In this document: piece by piece, positions 1-13,272 of the stretch
Layout: the number at the start of each line of letters is the position of its first letter
How positions within the stretch are numbered: position 1 is the stretch's first letter
Source of the DNA: Eulemur rufifrons
Lineage: Eukaryota > Chordata > Mammalia > Primates > Lemuridae
Assembly (NCBI RefSeq): GCF_041146395.1
Contig: NC_090999.1
Coordinates: 73,785,001-73,849,000, forward strand
Direction of reading: 5' to 3'
Length of the DNA: 64,000 bases
The notes under the pieces: generated by a model
Told to the model about the DNA's origin: nothing
Databases searched by the model: none
Seen by the model: the letters and a program-made list of their open reading frames with translations, nothing else
Program-made: the position numbers and the translations under genes

Positions 1-590
1 TGGGCCAGTGAATGTATGGCCTGGGTAGGGCATAACACTTTTCTCAGCACAAAATTCTAAGCATTAATTTGCAATAGAAACATTGATTCATTCATTCTAT
101 GAGAAATTATCTTATTTGAGAAGAAATTATTGTCAAAATCTTGGGTTTCTTTACTTTTATTTCTTAGGCTTGATGTGGAATACTTAAAGATATGTGTGGA
201 TGAACAAGGAAAAAGTGTCACTGTGAATTTATATTTGGTTGGCATGAGTGTTCTCTAGATCTTGTTTATAGTCATCTAAAACCAGTAGAAATGCTTTTAG
301 GATATTCAACAACTCTTTAAAGATTATCATCTCTTTCTTATCAAGAAACATGATAACATCTTTTTTATGAACTCTAATTTAAAACAAAAGCAGAGTTAAA
401 TCAATTTATAAAATATATCAATTCTCTAATATCACATGATGCTTAAACAAAGAGATGTTGAAGTGAGCAGGAAGATATATTCAATATTTTAATGTGGACT
501 CTTTATACAGTTTTTCTATGAGTTTTTTCATGCAGAGCTAGAAAATAATTATAGTGTCCTATATAGTAATAATAGTGAAAAATTGTTTTT
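1..590. other. Unassigned AT-rich sequence
   Basis: No coding, RNA or repeat signature is recognised here. Reading frames are short and composition is uniformly AT-rich. Confidence 0.5.
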
Positions 591-800
591 GCCCTTACTA
601 TGTGCCATGCCATGTAAAATAGTACACATATGTTATTCTATTTAATCCTCACAGTAATTTCAGGAAATGGATACCAATGTTATCTCCAAAAGATGAGGAA
701 ATTGAGGTTTAGATAAGGTTCCAGTCAGTAATATGAGGAGATGGCATTTGAACCTAAGCAATCCATATTGTTTAACCATTATGCTAAATAACTTCTACCT
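591..800 (-). repeat. MIR SINE, antisense
   Basis: The plus strand carries the antisense MIR landmarks in order: TACTATGTGCCATGCC, then TTTAATCCTCACAGTAATTT, then GATGAGGAAATTGAGG, and last ACCATTATGCTAAA. This is the layout of the tRNA-derived MIR SINE read from its 3' end, and nearly the whole element is present. It is diverged, as expected of a pan-mammalian family. Edges are approximate. Confidence 0.85.
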
Positions 801-2339
801 ATGGAAATGTATATTTGTTGCACATGATCATCTGGAATATTCTAATGTCTATACTTTTCCAATGAAAATTACAAGTCAATGACATCCTATATAGGCATAT
901 TTCTGTCTTTGGGAAAAGAAATAATCAAGAGCATCAATATATAGGGATGGAATTCAAAGCACCAGGAATTCATGGGTTTTGAAGTACGTTGTTTCCTTTT
1001 GTTTTGTCACTTGTTTTGCTAGGTTGTTTTGTCCTTTAGGAGTGATTTTTATGGTATGATCCTTAGCATGGAATAACAAGTGCACTACCAGTGGAGGTTT
1101 AGGAGCTTCACATTCAAGATCTTTTTTCACTTATTGTGGAAAATACAACAGAATATCACATATAATTTTGTTTGTGACAAGATACTAGTAAACTATTAAA
1201 TAAATGATTAAGAGCTTCCAAAATTTAGAAAGCATATAATAGCGCATTTGTATGCTTTACTTTGGATTCAACTAAAAAATCTCTTGTGGCTCCTGCATTT
1301 GATAGAAATTTTGTCTTGAGTTGGCTATGGTTTTCAGTCGCTGCTATTCTTGATTATAATTATAGATTAGTGTTATTTTGCCTTCACAATCAGCACTTTA
1401 ATTTGTTGTAGGTTTGGTTAATTATAAAGTGATGCATATTTCCATTAACAACCTTTTTAGAAGCATAAATTTTTTAAATGGGATTTTAAGAAGTGTGTGC
1501 ATTGTGGTTCAAATATGAATGATCTGCACCTCCATTCCTAAAAGAAATGCAATTATAATTCTAAACCAGTGTGTTTGTAGAGTGACACTTTATTGGAAAA
1601 TAGCACCAGATATGACAGAAGATCCTCTTAAAAAGCTTTCATTAATAACTACTTGAGAATAAACCAAAAGCTAAAACTGTCTTGACCACTTAATTGTTCT
1701 TTAAATAATTAAAGACAGAATATTTCAAACTTTATTCTAATTTAATTTATATGTTTAAATGTATAACACAGTTCTTTCTAAAAAAGATTTAAAATAACAG
1801 AAATACATCCATAATGAAGTTGCTATAACATAATTTAAATATAAAATTAGAATCAAGGGGAAAAGTTAATCATACTTAATGTAATTACTGCAATTAACAT
1901 CAACTTTGCTTGAGAATGCACCTTAATTTTGAACAGAATATTAAGAACCATGTCTTGTCCGGAAATAGAGATCTTTCAATTAGTTCACTTGTATAATCTA
2001 TTGATCTTCTACACAGAAACATTTTGAATAATGGTTTATATGGTTACAGCATTAACTTGCATAACAACTACTCCTGGACAATTAAAAAAATATAAAACCT
2101 CTTTAAAAATTATAAATGTATTTTAGTGTCACTGCCAAGAAATAATACATATCTGTGGGTTTATTACCCTATTGCCATGTGTAAAGGAAACATTTGAATC
2201 ATTTCAAATGGAAGGATTTCACTATGTAAGAGATCAAGTATGCTAAATTTGTAGTTGAAAAGAAAATACAGTGTTGTAGTTTTTCTTTCCTTGATTAATT
2301 GTAATGCAAACATTTTGTTTCTTGTTTATTTGGATTTTT
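801..2339. other. Unassigned AT-rich sequence
   Basis: No gene, RNA or repeat family recognised. Only short A- and T-runs are visible. An ancient, strongly diverged repeat cannot be excluded without a profile search. Confidence 0.45.
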
Positions 2340-2347
2340 TTTCAATT

Positions 2348-2591
2348 TTTTTTTTATTCTTATTTCAGCATATTGTGGGGGTACAAAAGTTTAGGTTACG
2401 TATATTGCCCTTGCCCCCCCACCCCCAAGTCAGAGCTTCAAACGTGTCCATCCCCTAGACAGTGCGCATCACACTCATTATGTATGTACACACCCATCCC
2501 CTCCACCACCCACATCTCCCCGACACCCGATCGATGTTATTCCTAAATGTGCTCTTAGGTGATGATCACTGAAACCAATTTGATGGTGAAG
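2348..2591 (-). mobile_element. L1 3' end, 5'-truncated (strepsirrhine type)
   Basis: A T-run at the left is followed by TTTCAGCATATTGTGGGGGT and a C-rich stretch, then GATCGATGTTATTCCTAAAT and CCAATTTGATGGTGA at the right. Read on the minus strand this is the end of the L1 body, a G-rich 3' UTR and a poly-A tail. The same tail occurs at 3738, 39421 and 49167, so it is a family feature. The copy is truncated to about 245 bases. A possible short duplication, TTCAATT, lies at 2341-2347 and 2594-2600. Confidence 0.85.
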
Positions 2592-2600
2592 AATTCAATT

Positions 2601-3655
2601 GTTTAAAAGAAAATCCAGGACTCCAGAAATACCACTGTCTGCATGGATCACTTTTGTTAGCTGGCATCTGCCTTTCTCTACAAAGTTACTATTAATTGAC
2701 ATTTGAATTTTTCTGGAAGTACAAGTTCAGATACCATGCAAATTTCATGACCAGTAAAGACTGCTGTTCCACTGTCCTAACTGAAAGATGATCATTTGTT
2801 AGTTGCCTTAAAATAATGAATACATTTCTATAATGGTACCTAACACTTCCTAAAGTGCCAGCTACTTCTTACTCTCCCCAGACATTGTTTTTTCCAGAAA
2901 AAGTCAGCTATCTCTACATTGTGCTCAAGTCCTATGTTTCTTGATATATGTAACTCTAGCAAGACCTTCTTATTAATATTATTTGGATTTTTAAGCAAAG
3001 TGTTTGTATATTTTTTCAGTTTTCTTTTACATATTAAGGTGTTTACTTTTATATTTAAGATATGAATTTTATATATTCATACTTTTTCTGTTTCACAGAT
3101 TTTACAATGCACTATTTAATTCTGTACATAAAACTTGTTTGAAAGGTTGTCATAGTTATTAACTTCCTCTTTGAAATTTCTTTCATTGTTTTTGTGCAGC
3201 CTCATTTTATCCAATGATCAGTTGAATATTTTCCTTCATATTTATTTAATTGCTTATTTCCCCTAAAATAATTCAATCCATGCTGACAGCTGCAGTGAGT
3301 TTCAGATCACATTACCACCAGTGTGCCTGGGCATGGATCAATCAGAATAGACATGGCCAGAGGCTGGAACAGGGTTCCAAATATCCTGCTCCTGCCATGT
3401 GTTCGCTCATCCTTTAGTTGCTAGTTAGGAAAATGACTGGCAGGGCTGGTTGGGGAGGATCCTGCCTCGGGGCTCAGGGCAGAGTCTATATAACAACTTG
3501 CGTGAAGAGATTTAGATAGTAAATATTTTAGCTGTAAGACTGCACACTCACAGATTATCAACATTAGCTGGGTGGGGGGAGGTGTTCTGATTTGATTTCT
3601 ACTTTCCATATAGTGAAAATTTCTCACACTATAAATAGAATAATCCATTTTTTCC
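2601..3655. other. Unassigned stretch with a GC-richer patch
   Basis: Mostly AT-rich with nothing recognised. The part from about 3285 to 3500 is clearly richer in G and C than its surroundings and ends in a TATATAA at 3487-3493. It has no open frame of note. It might be a decayed LTR or promoter, but nothing identifies it. Confidence 0.35.
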
Positions 3656-3737
3656 TTTGGCTTTATTTATTTATTTATTTTCTGTATTCCCAGAAGTTTG
3701 TTTTATTGATTTATTTTTCCTTCTGTATTTGTTTTCT

Positions 3738-3930
3738 TTTTTTTATTTTTTTTTATTTCAGCATATTATGGGGGTACAAATGTTTAGGTTACGTATATTG
3801 CCTTTGCCCCACCCCAGTCAGAGCTTTAAGCATGTCCATCCCCCAGACGGTGTGCACCACACTCATTAGGTGTGAATATACCCATCGCCTCTGGCCCCAT
3901 CTGCCCGACATCCGATGAATGTTATTTTTT
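3738..3930 (-). mobile_element. L1 3' end, 5'-truncated, possible 3' transduction
   Basis: TTTCAGCATATTATGGGGGT is followed by a C-rich UTR and CCGATGAATGTTATTTT, the same tail as the L1 end at 2348. Only about 190 bases of L1 remain. The best flanking duplication is TTTGGCTTTA, at 3656-3665 and 3928-3937, extending to TTT on the left and ATT on the right. If that is the true target-site duplication, the AT-rich 3666-3737 lies inside the insertion, as expected of sequence carried along 3' of the L1. Confidence 0.75.
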
Positions 3931-3937
3931 GGCTTTA

Positions 3938-6478
3938 ATTAGTGAAGGAAAGAGACTCAGTTTATCCTACTATTAGTTCCTGAGGGCTTTTTATGTTATT
4001 TTTTTTTTTACATTATATGTATTTATTTTATGTTTTTTCTTTGTTTTCTCTGTGCCCAAGCATAGGATATATATTTTTTCAAATAAGAACATTACAGAAA
4101 ATTTCCTGTTATGGCAAGATGATAAATGAAATTTCCTAGAGTTGTAGGCTATGTAATCTTATTCCACTCATTTTAAGAAACACAAAAATAAGAAAATTAT
4201 AGCTCTTTGAAAACAGTAATCTTTCTTTGTCCTAAAGGTTGGCCCAATCCTGACTACACCACTGAAGGAGGAAGATTTGGGTTATGAGTCAAGAGCAAAG
4301 TAGGATTTTATTAATCTACATCTACCACTTAAATGGTACATGGTGTTGAGGAAGTGAATTTTCTGAATTTTAGTTTTTGCTTCAGGAAAATGAGGATAAT
4401 AATAGTTTTGAAGCGGAGTGAATATGTGGTTATGTGGGTATCATTTATTTAGTGCCAATTCTAACCTTTTCTACCTATGAGTGTAGGTATTGTAAAAATT
4501 TTGTGTGTATGTGTGTATATGTCATATTCTATATGTATTGTATATGCAATAAATGCAATGTATATATACTATGTGTTGTTATGTACATAGTTTAAATCTG
4601 TCACTAAATAAATTTAGTTATTATTTTCATTATAAACATCACCTTCCCTTAAATTTCAGTGCAAGCCAAAAGATGACATGCTTAGGGTAGGATCACACTT
4701 CTCACAAGAATTGTATTATTTTACCTGGGAGCAGTTTAATTTCTACAAAGCTCTACTGGAAATGTCTTTAATAAAATTATAGGTAAGGAAAGAAAAAGAA
4801 TGCTGCTCTCTTGGGAGAGGCTTATCATCAAATCAGAATTTAATCTCCTCCGTGGATTTCTCTTACATTCCTCAACAAACAACTTCACTGGAAAGGATTA
4901 TAACTTCCCTGAATAAATGTAATTGGGGGTGGAGGGGAGGGCTATCAAAAGCTTTACAGATATCAGTGGACTGTGGGTATTGGTTGTTTCAAAATTCCAG
5001 GGACTTATCCATTGTTCCCTTTGGAAAGAAAGCTTGGTCACAGGATGATTCACTTCTTTAAAATCCAGTGCATATTCATGGATCTCTTTATGGAGAATAT
5101 CTTTTAGACATACTAAGTACTAGAACTGAGTATGTTAGTTAGTTAGTATGTTAGTTCTAACACCTAGTATGTTAGTTCATGATACCGCAGCAGCTGCATA
5201 TGGAAATACCTCCTTGTGATATCATTGCAATGAAAAATCCAGATTTCTGGTTGTCAGGTAATACATATGCATTTAAACTTGTACTAAAATTATTAAATGT
5301 ATTGTTATCTATGTTCTTTACATATTGAAATATTTCTCTGAATTAGGTCTTATTTTTATTTCCTTCAGAGTCTCCATTATAACATCTCCTTTTCTCTGTT
5401 ATTCGAAAGCTTGAATATCTAACTACACATACTCTCTGGAGGAGATTCTGCTATACTAAGAATACTAGGAATGTGTATCCCACCCCTTCATCCTATCTGA
5501 ACATCACCGAGTGTGATGTAATATTCTACAGCTGCCCAGGCTGAGCCATGTCAAAGCGAAAACAAAAGAACCAAATGAACACTTATGTATATGTTCAGAG
5601 AAGACTGTGAATGATTACTTTTCAATATTTACTAGAGTTTTTCCCAAATCACTTTTTTAAAAGTTGTATATGTTTGCTCTAATATTCAAACTATATTTCT
5701 AGATTTACTTTTTTTTTAATTTTAGCCAATTGTTTTTGTCTAAACTAATTATATAAACAACTACTTACCTTTTAAACTTTTTAATTCTTTGTTTTCTTTT
5801 GGGGAGAGTTTTTAAAAGCAGTTTTACTTCAATTTCCCTTCTTCCTGCATTCCTTATTGATGATTTGCTGACAATTTTCCCAAATTTATGCAAATGAATA
5901 CTAGGATTTTTATGAAATATCAATTTTTATTAATTTTCATATCAAAGAAATCTATGTGGTATAGATAAAATAAATTCCCAAATTAAATCTAAGTTATTTT
6001 CCTACTTGTTTAGTAGATACCTAGGGTCTATGAATTCCATCTTCCTTTCTAATCTTATTAGATAGTATCACCACATATCTGCTTGTCGGGTAGTGTTCAG
6101 GTGTTTTGATAGTTTTTATTTCTTGCTTATGATTCATAGTCAATTCAGGATTATAGATGAAGCTGAGTTATTTGCAGTACTAATTTTCATAGAAAAGATC
6201 ATTTTGAAACTTGTGATTAACCTTATTGTCATTTAAAAATTCTGATTAAGTACTACAAAGAAGATAATATAATACCTTGTGTTTAATATAATACCGTATG
6301 GGGAAGCAAGTCAGAAGAATATAATATTTGCTGATAATTATTGATGAAAAATGGATATGAGGTTCATTATGCTCTTTTCTCTACTTTTATGTGTGTTTGA
6401 ACACTTTTATCATGACAAAAAATGCAAAGAAAAAACTCAGTGAAAATGGGTTTATAACAAAATATTAAACCATAAGTT
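3938..6478. other. Unassigned AT-rich sequence
   Basis: No gene or repeat family recognised in about 2.5 kb. A TG/TA-rich stretch lies near 4500-4580, and a short direct repeat at 5129-5177 is listed separately. Confidence 0.45.
5129..5177. repeat. Short direct repeat, three copies of 12 bases
   Basis: The 12-mer AGTATGTTAGTT occurs exactly at 5129-5140, 5145-5156 and 5166-5177. It is probably a slippage product in AT-rich DNA. Confidence 0.8.
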
Positions 6479-6653
6479 AAAGAAAATGAATAATGGGATT
6501 GCTGGATCGAATGGTAGGTCTACTTGAATCTGTTTAAGGTATCTCCACATTGCTTTCCACAGGGGCTGCACTAGTTTACAGTCCCACCAGCAGTGTATGA
6601 GTGTACCTATCTCTCCACATCCACGCCAACATGTAAAAAAAAGAAAATGAATA
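6479..6653 (+). mobile_element. Short L1 ORF2 fragment in antisense, with target-site duplications
   Basis: A perfect 14-base direct repeat, AAAGAAAATGAATA, lies at 6479-6492 and 6640-6653. Between them are about 147 bases of the 3' part of L1 ORF2 in antisense, followed by an A-run at the right end. Minus-strand translation gives the C-terminal ORF2p segment [14 protein letters not shown]. The A-run at the right and the TT-AAAG context at the left edge fit a plus-strand insertion by L1 endonuclease, yet the body is inverted. No 3' UTR lies between the body and the A-run. Confidence 0.85.
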
Positions 6654-8785
6654 TGAAAAATACCAGCAACAATGAAAATATTTGTAAACGTTGAATGCCT
6701 TACAGAATCCTGCCTACTAAATCTATGGATGTGCTGCATCTGAAGTAAGCCTGTCACACAGATGGTTTCAAACATCATAGAGACTGTTATAAAAAAAATG
6801 CTGCAAAATTTAACGCATTTAAATTACACAATCCATTTATTACATCATTCATTTGGCAAATATGTATGCCATAAAATACAGTAAGTCTCTACATTTGTGT
6901 GTGTTGTGGGGAAAGGAGTAGGGAGAAGGGAGGAGAAGATATGGAACCAAAATAAGAACAATGGTGGCATACTTAGAAAAGCAAAGTAAAAACTGACTTT
7001 TGAAGTTAGGAAATGTGTGTGACATATTGGGTATAAAGATATTCTTAGCTCAGGGTCTCAGAATAACTCATTTATTCATTAAAACTCAGTGTAAATCTGA
7101 GCTCCCTAAATATGCTCACAGCTTACAAGCTTTTATAAATAGCAATTATAAATTATTTGTTATTTTAAAAACATGTTACCTAGTTTGGTTAAGCAGTTTT
7201 CCTCTGTGATCTACCTCACATGGAAAAGAGTTTCACTAAAGTAAAGAATGAGTAGCCTTATTTTCTTTCAATGGCCTCCTCAACCTAAAACCAACACAAT
7301 TACACCCATTACGTCTTTTCTACCAAGCATAGATAGTAGGTGTCTCTTACTAAAGGAATAAACTATTTTGTTAGCAACATTATATGAGCAGCTTTTATTT
7401 AACTATGCTAATTATTTTGGTGTTGAATTTGTGTGCTGCTCTCCTAGGTGAATACTTTAATCTCTAGACCTATGATCAAAGATCCCCTTAGAGGGGGTCT
7501 TATTTGTTTCAGAAGTTTGTTGTTTACTTCTTCTAAAGCAACCTTAAGGCTTCAGAAGACTATATGTCTTTATTTCAACCATTTTAAATAGCCACAAGAA
7601 AAATATTCAAAGGTTATGAAGGATGCTTGGGCTGCTCTTCTCTGGAAGTCTTAACAAACATTATTGATTCACATCTTCGTCAATGCTGTACTTCTGCTTC
7701 CAGGCAGAGGACTGGACCAAATGACTTTGCAAGGTTTGCATCAGCCCTGTGGTTATAAAAATACAGAAAATAGCCTATAGCCTTGGTTGCACAGTTTCTC
7801 CTCCAGCCCCCAAATGAAATATATTAGATTCATATTTGAAATATAATGTCCTTTGGTTCCACTCATTTGCACTTTCTGTGATATAACTTGTGGATTTCAG
7901 TACTTTCTTAAAACATAAGGATCTGGATGCCTTAAACAAGCACCAAAAGATTTCCTGGATAAAATGCATATATGTGATGTTAACATACTGGTCCAAACTA
8001 CATTCAGTTTTAAGACTAAGTGTTCCAAAAGTTTATGAATTACAAAGAAAAACTATGTCTCTTTGATTCCACTCTTGCTTTGAATGGAGAAAAAAAATAA
8101 TTTGTAATACTTATGAATTCAACATTAATCTCAAAGTTCATTCAACCACACTTTATTCTTTCAAGCTAGTCAACAATTGTTTTACCTCATTTTCTTTCTT
8201 TTTTACTTTATTGGGAAAGAAAATTAGTTTGTCCGCTGAATTATGTTCACAAATAAGCATTATTAAGGCACTTATTTCTGAATTCACTTTGAGCGTCTCC
8301 AATTCATGCAAACTTTCACCTCCAAATTCTTACAAGTCACCTGGTATTCATTTTTCATTTGTAATAATAAAAAGAGTACTTTGTCTAGACATATTTTCTG
8401 AAAAGTTAAAACACAGTGTGGATCAAATGTATAAAGGCAATAGCAACAGGAAGAGTTTTGAGTGTTTTCCACTAAGACAACTGATAATGGTGAAGTGGGT
8501 GGGTAACCTGCTCAAGTCGAAAGCGAATAATCACAACAAAATGTAAATTTTTACAAGGAACCTCAGGCTTTTTATCTCATTGCTATTGCCACTTGGCTAT
8601 GTAGGTTTTATAAAACATTTGTATTTTAAGCCAGAGGCCTTAACTAATTGGCTTGTTGCCTATTTCTAGGGTTGGGCAGCAACACCTTTCAGTAAAGAGC
8701 TCAGAACTTCCAGATGGATGACCAAATTCAAATAATACTTCTGCCACTTGCTAGTTGATGCCTTTAACCAACTTTGTTTATTATA
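6654..8785. other. Unassigned sequence
   Basis: Nothing recognised. A purine-rich stretch at about 6905-6945 is the only compositional feature. Confidence 0.45.
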
Positions 8786-8905
8786 GTTAGAACTCATTCA
8801 TAAACACATTTCATGTGCCATATGCTAGGCTGACTCCCAGCAAACACAGTCCAAGCCCTTAAGAAACTCACAACATGGGCCAGTTAGCTGTACAAACTAT
8901 TCTGT
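8786..8905 (-). repeat. Possible L2 3' fragment, antisense
   Basis: ACTCATTCATAAACACATTT, then ATGTGCCATATGCTAGGC, then CCCTTAAGAAACTCACAAC resembles the antisense L2 3' end (CATTCA repeats, ATGTGCCAG, and a segment ending in GAGCTCACA). Similarity is weak. Confidence 0.35.
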
Positions 8906-11039
8906 AACAGTATGGTATAAATAGTATTAATATAATAACATCCATTTGATTCAAAGGTGGATGAGGAACCACTTCAATTATGTTGTTTCTTTCATTGAAA
9001 AATATAATCACAGCTGCCCTGGAAAAAAAATCCAAGAATTTTTATGGGAATAAAAATGCAAATGAGATTGTATGTAAAAGCCTATTGTTAACTAAAGAGC
9101 ATTGTCCATGCATCAGGATTTATCAGTGACAGGATTTTTCAGAGTGTAGATTATTTTCTCAAGATAAAAGGATAAGTTTGAGTCACCTGGCATGAGTCTT
9201 TACATGTGCTTTCATATCACAAAAGGTTAAATGGAGGGGGAGTAAAAGTAGAAAGTTTTGACGCTTCTGACCAAAAATCTGATATTAACAAGCAAAGAAA
9301 GTCTTGAAGAAGAACATGGCAAAAAAGTATACTACATCAAGAGACTAATGCTTCAAAGGGAGGAGATGCATGAAAGAATGATAAAAATGTCTGAAGAATT
9401 TCTTCTTTCTAGATCTGAGTCTTTTCACATAAATTCAGAAAATGCCACCTCTTCTTCTAGCCTTAGGCAAGGCTAGCTATTATGTTTTCTTTGGTGTGCT
9501 GGATTGAGGTGTAAGATTGAATGTGCCAGGCTCCAGAATCTCACTTGTTTTATGTGCCTGGATGTCAGAAACTGACTCAGATTGAGAAAGTAAACGAACA
9601 TCAAATCAGTGTTCCTCATTACAGGTCTGCTGTGGACTTGGGCTGAACTGTCACGGGGGCCTTAGGGAGGCAGGGCAAGAGGGCATAACACATCTAGCAA
9701 AAGGGCCAATAACATCAAACAGGGTGAAATTTAAAACAGAATAAAATGAAAAATAACTTAGAAACAAAAAAAAAATGTGCACTTTCTAGTGACATTCTAC
9801 AATTAAAACAACAAAATATAGCTAACTGTTCACAATGTCCAAACACTTTCAAGTCAGCGTTTATTTCCCTAGCTGGAAGTCTTTTTTCAACAAATTGTGT
9901 TATTAAGCTTCTAAATTTCCAATGGAAATGACCAGCGCTGAGGTGAAGGTGGGGAGAGAAATAATAAAGTGTTATGACTCCTATCATTCTACCTTTCGGA
10001 GCCATTTAGGCACTTGTGTAGGTACATTAACCTCTCAGGCCACCTGGTTGTCATCAGAAATCAAGGCCAAAGAGTGTCATGAGTGTTTAAGTCCAAAGAC
10101 AGAGCCAAGCTGCTCCTGTTACATCTAGAAATAGAACAATTCCCCCAAATCCAGCTGGGCCGGCCTGGGAGGATGGAGACAGTTTTCATATGGATGCGGT
10201 TGGAAAGACGAGCAGGGCAAGGCAAAGCATCTGGACTCTGAGTTACCGGGTAGGGAGGCAAATTGTTCCTCTTATGTAACTAATATATTTTTCTCTCATG
10301 CGTTAATATAGATGAGAATTTTACCTCATGTAAAAGTTTGGAACTTTGTAGAACATAAAAAAGAAAAATGTATAAATGGAGATGTTATAGAATGTTTAGA
10401 ACCTTCTGTGTGATCTACCTGTATAATTAGATTCTTTTCTGAAAATTTAAATAATAAACAATTCAAAGCAGACTTAGATATTTTCAGAATAACTAGACCA
10501 GAAAACAGTGTCAGAAATTATTTGTGAGAAGTTAGGTGATATTCTTCAAGGGGTTTCCTGAGCTCAGCACTTGTTTCACAACAATACACATTTACCAATG
10601 TGAAGGGGGAAAAAAAGCACAAAAAAACAGAAGGAGGCATATTAAAACTGACGATCTAATCCCTTTAAGTAATTTCAAGTCTGACATTCTCAGTTGATAA
10701 TTTTTAATTTACATGTAGGAGGCTTTCGCCATTAGTTGATTTACAGTTAAAAAAAAAAAATCAACCCTTAGCTTTAGTATAGGATGGAATCTTGTGGGAA
10801 GAGTCATTTGTTTAGAAGTTTTCTTTCTTCAGCTTTGAAATCCCATATCTGAATTGAACTTTTTCATCGTGTCACTATGGTACTTGGCAGACTCAAATAA
10901 ATAGGACTATAGCCACATATGTGAACTAAAGAAAAAACAACAGCCGGCAGCCATGAAAAAAAATGAGGCTTTAAATCTTAAGAGATTTTTATTGTTTCAC
11001 ATTTCATTGGAAATAGGAATTGATTTAGGAGATATAAAA
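8906..11039. other. Unassigned sequence
   Basis: No gene or repeat family recognised. A 72-codon plus-strand frame at 9258-9476 encodes a Glu/Lys/Met-rich peptide with helical character, but has no convincing splice sites or known homologue. A GC-richer patch at about 10110-10260 has no identifiable content. Confidence 0.4.
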
Positions 11040-12105
11040 TACATTAATAAACTTTTATTGAAATAAAATATATGTATAATAACATGCATCTAGGTATAAA
11101 TCCTGATAAAATTTTGCAAATCAAATTTACCAGTTGTATCCAGACATAGAGAGCCCACCTCAGATTCCCATCCCACCTCCACCTCCACTAGCTGGATTTC
11201 TAATGCCATAAATTGGTTTCACTTGCATTTGTATTTTGTTTCAATGCAATAATGCTCCTTTGGGTCTGGATTATTTTGTGAGAATTTATATTTGTGGAAT
11301 TCATTCATATTGTTTTTAGATCATGTATTCTCATTGCTGGATAATATTCCATTCTACTCTAGATTATTTATGTTGTTGGTTTCCAGATTTTTGCTATTTG
11401 AATTAATGTTACTATGAAGATTCTATGTCTTTTGGTGAATATTTGGGTATACTTCTGTTAGGAATATAACTAGAAGTTTAATTTCTGTATAATATGATAG
11501 AGGTATGTTTAAATTTATAAGAAACTTCCAAAAAAGTTCTGAATTATTTTACGTGGTTACACTTCCATAGTTTAACTTGTTCCACATCCTCACCAAACAC
11601 TTGATACTTTATATCTTTGTAATTTGAGCTATTCTGCTGAGTGCACAGTGGAATTGCATTTTACTTTTAATTTGCACTTCCATAATAACTAATGAAGTTG
11701 AACATCCTTTCTGAAGTTTATTGGCAAGTTTGATTTTTCCTTTGTGAAGTGCCTGGCCATGATTTTTTTTTTTTTTTTTTTTTTCGTTTTTCTATCCAAT
11801 TGTCTTTTTCTTAATGACTTCTAAGATGCCCTTATACAATTTAGATTTACATCCTTTATTAGTTATATGTCTTATGAAACACTCTCATTCCTGAGTTGCC
11901 TTTTTATTCATATGATGGAATACTTTGAATAACAGAAATTCTTATGTTTAATATAGTCTAGTTTATATAATTTTTCTTTTATGGCTAGAGTTTTGTGACC
12001 TGTTTAAAAAATATCTGCTTATTCTAAGAACACGTAGATGATATCCTCTAAATGTTTTATTGCTTTAATTTTCATACTTAGATCTCAAATACCATTGAAA
12101 TACTC
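11040..12105 (-). mobile_element. Old L1M fragment, 3' part of ORF2
   Basis: The plus strand follows the antisense order of an old L1 ORF2 3' end. Landmarks are GGATAATATTCCATTCTACT, a TTCTGTTAGGAATATAACTAG segment with CTTCCATAGTTTAACTTGTT, then CACATCCTCACCAAACACTTG and ATCCTTTATTAGTTATATGT. No frame is open. It is more diverged than the L1 tails near 2.3 and 3.7 kb. A T-run at 11762-11784 interrupts it. Edges are approximate. Confidence 0.7.
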
Positions 12106-12804
12106 TTTTTTTTAAAAAAAAAAAGGAAAATTCCCCTTCCATTATTTAGTATCTCAAGTTTATACACACACTCACCATACACACACACATCAATTCTCTT
12201 AACAAAATCTTTTGCAGCAAATCTACATTTAATTTGTTCTTTCATAATATGTGCCTCTTTCTTAGGCTTTATTGTGCTTTTACTACTTGTTCAATTTGCA
12301 TGAGTTCAGTATAGAAAAGAAAAATAAGCTTACTCCATCTCAGGTCTATTTTAAGAAGCATCAATGAAACATATGTTTCATTAAGAGTTCCTATTAAATA
12401 TCACCTAACATGAAAAACAAAACAACATTACCATAATCTCTTAAAGTTTTGAATTTAATTTAATATTAGTTAAAACTATTTGTTTTAATTAAATTAAACT
12501 ATTTGTTTTAACTAACCTACCATAGTTTGACAGCTTGAAATGCCTATGAAATGCTAAACAAAAGGTAATGTTTTCAGTTCTTTAAATAAGCAGATATTTT
12601 CCTATTACAAAGCAAAAGCATGTTGATCTTAGTCTTAATACCTTCACAAAATTTGTAAAATTAAAAAAATAACCTAATATTTTATATCAATTCAGACTTT
12701 GGGATACTTATAAAGATTGAAAATAAGAAAGGAGGCACTGGGGTTAATATAGCAACAGCTCTTCCCTTAAGAGAGAGGTATTATATTTTCTACATTAATT
12801 GTAT

Positions 12805-12930
12805 ACCTGTGTGTGTATAAATATATGTGTATATGATGTATATACATATACACAAAAACATACACATTTTATATAATTATATATGCTTGTGTGTGTATAT
12901 CTATCTATCTATATATATATGTATATATAG
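12805..12930. repeat. TA/TG-rich microsatellite region
   Basis: Imperfect runs of TATA, GTGT and TATC alternate across about 125 bases. Confidence 0.8.
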
Positions 12931-13272
12931 CAATAAACATTCTTAACTTTTTTTCTTTAATAGTCAAATCGCACTTTTGCTATTTCTACTCCTGGGAAGG
13001 GAAACATCAGATAAAGCAATCATATTGGAACTTATTTAAGCTTGCTTATTAGTGCACTTCTGATAAAAGAGAAATTAAGAACTAATTTGAGAAACATCAT
13101 TCTCCTTTAGTGTCATTAGCTTTAATTTATTTCCTTTCTTTTTCATGGCAAGCAAATGTCAAGTGGCCCTAATTACATGATAAAATAGAAATTCTAAACA
13201 GTGACCACTCGAAATTGTACCATTGTGCATAACTCTTATGAGTGGTCTTGCTTCTACATTTCCCAGACTAGC

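Noticed and set aside
9258..9476. Plus-strand frame of 72 codons with a charged helical peptide
   Set aside because: No splice signals, promoter or homologue recognised, and the Lys/Glu/Met bias is common in A-rich DNA.
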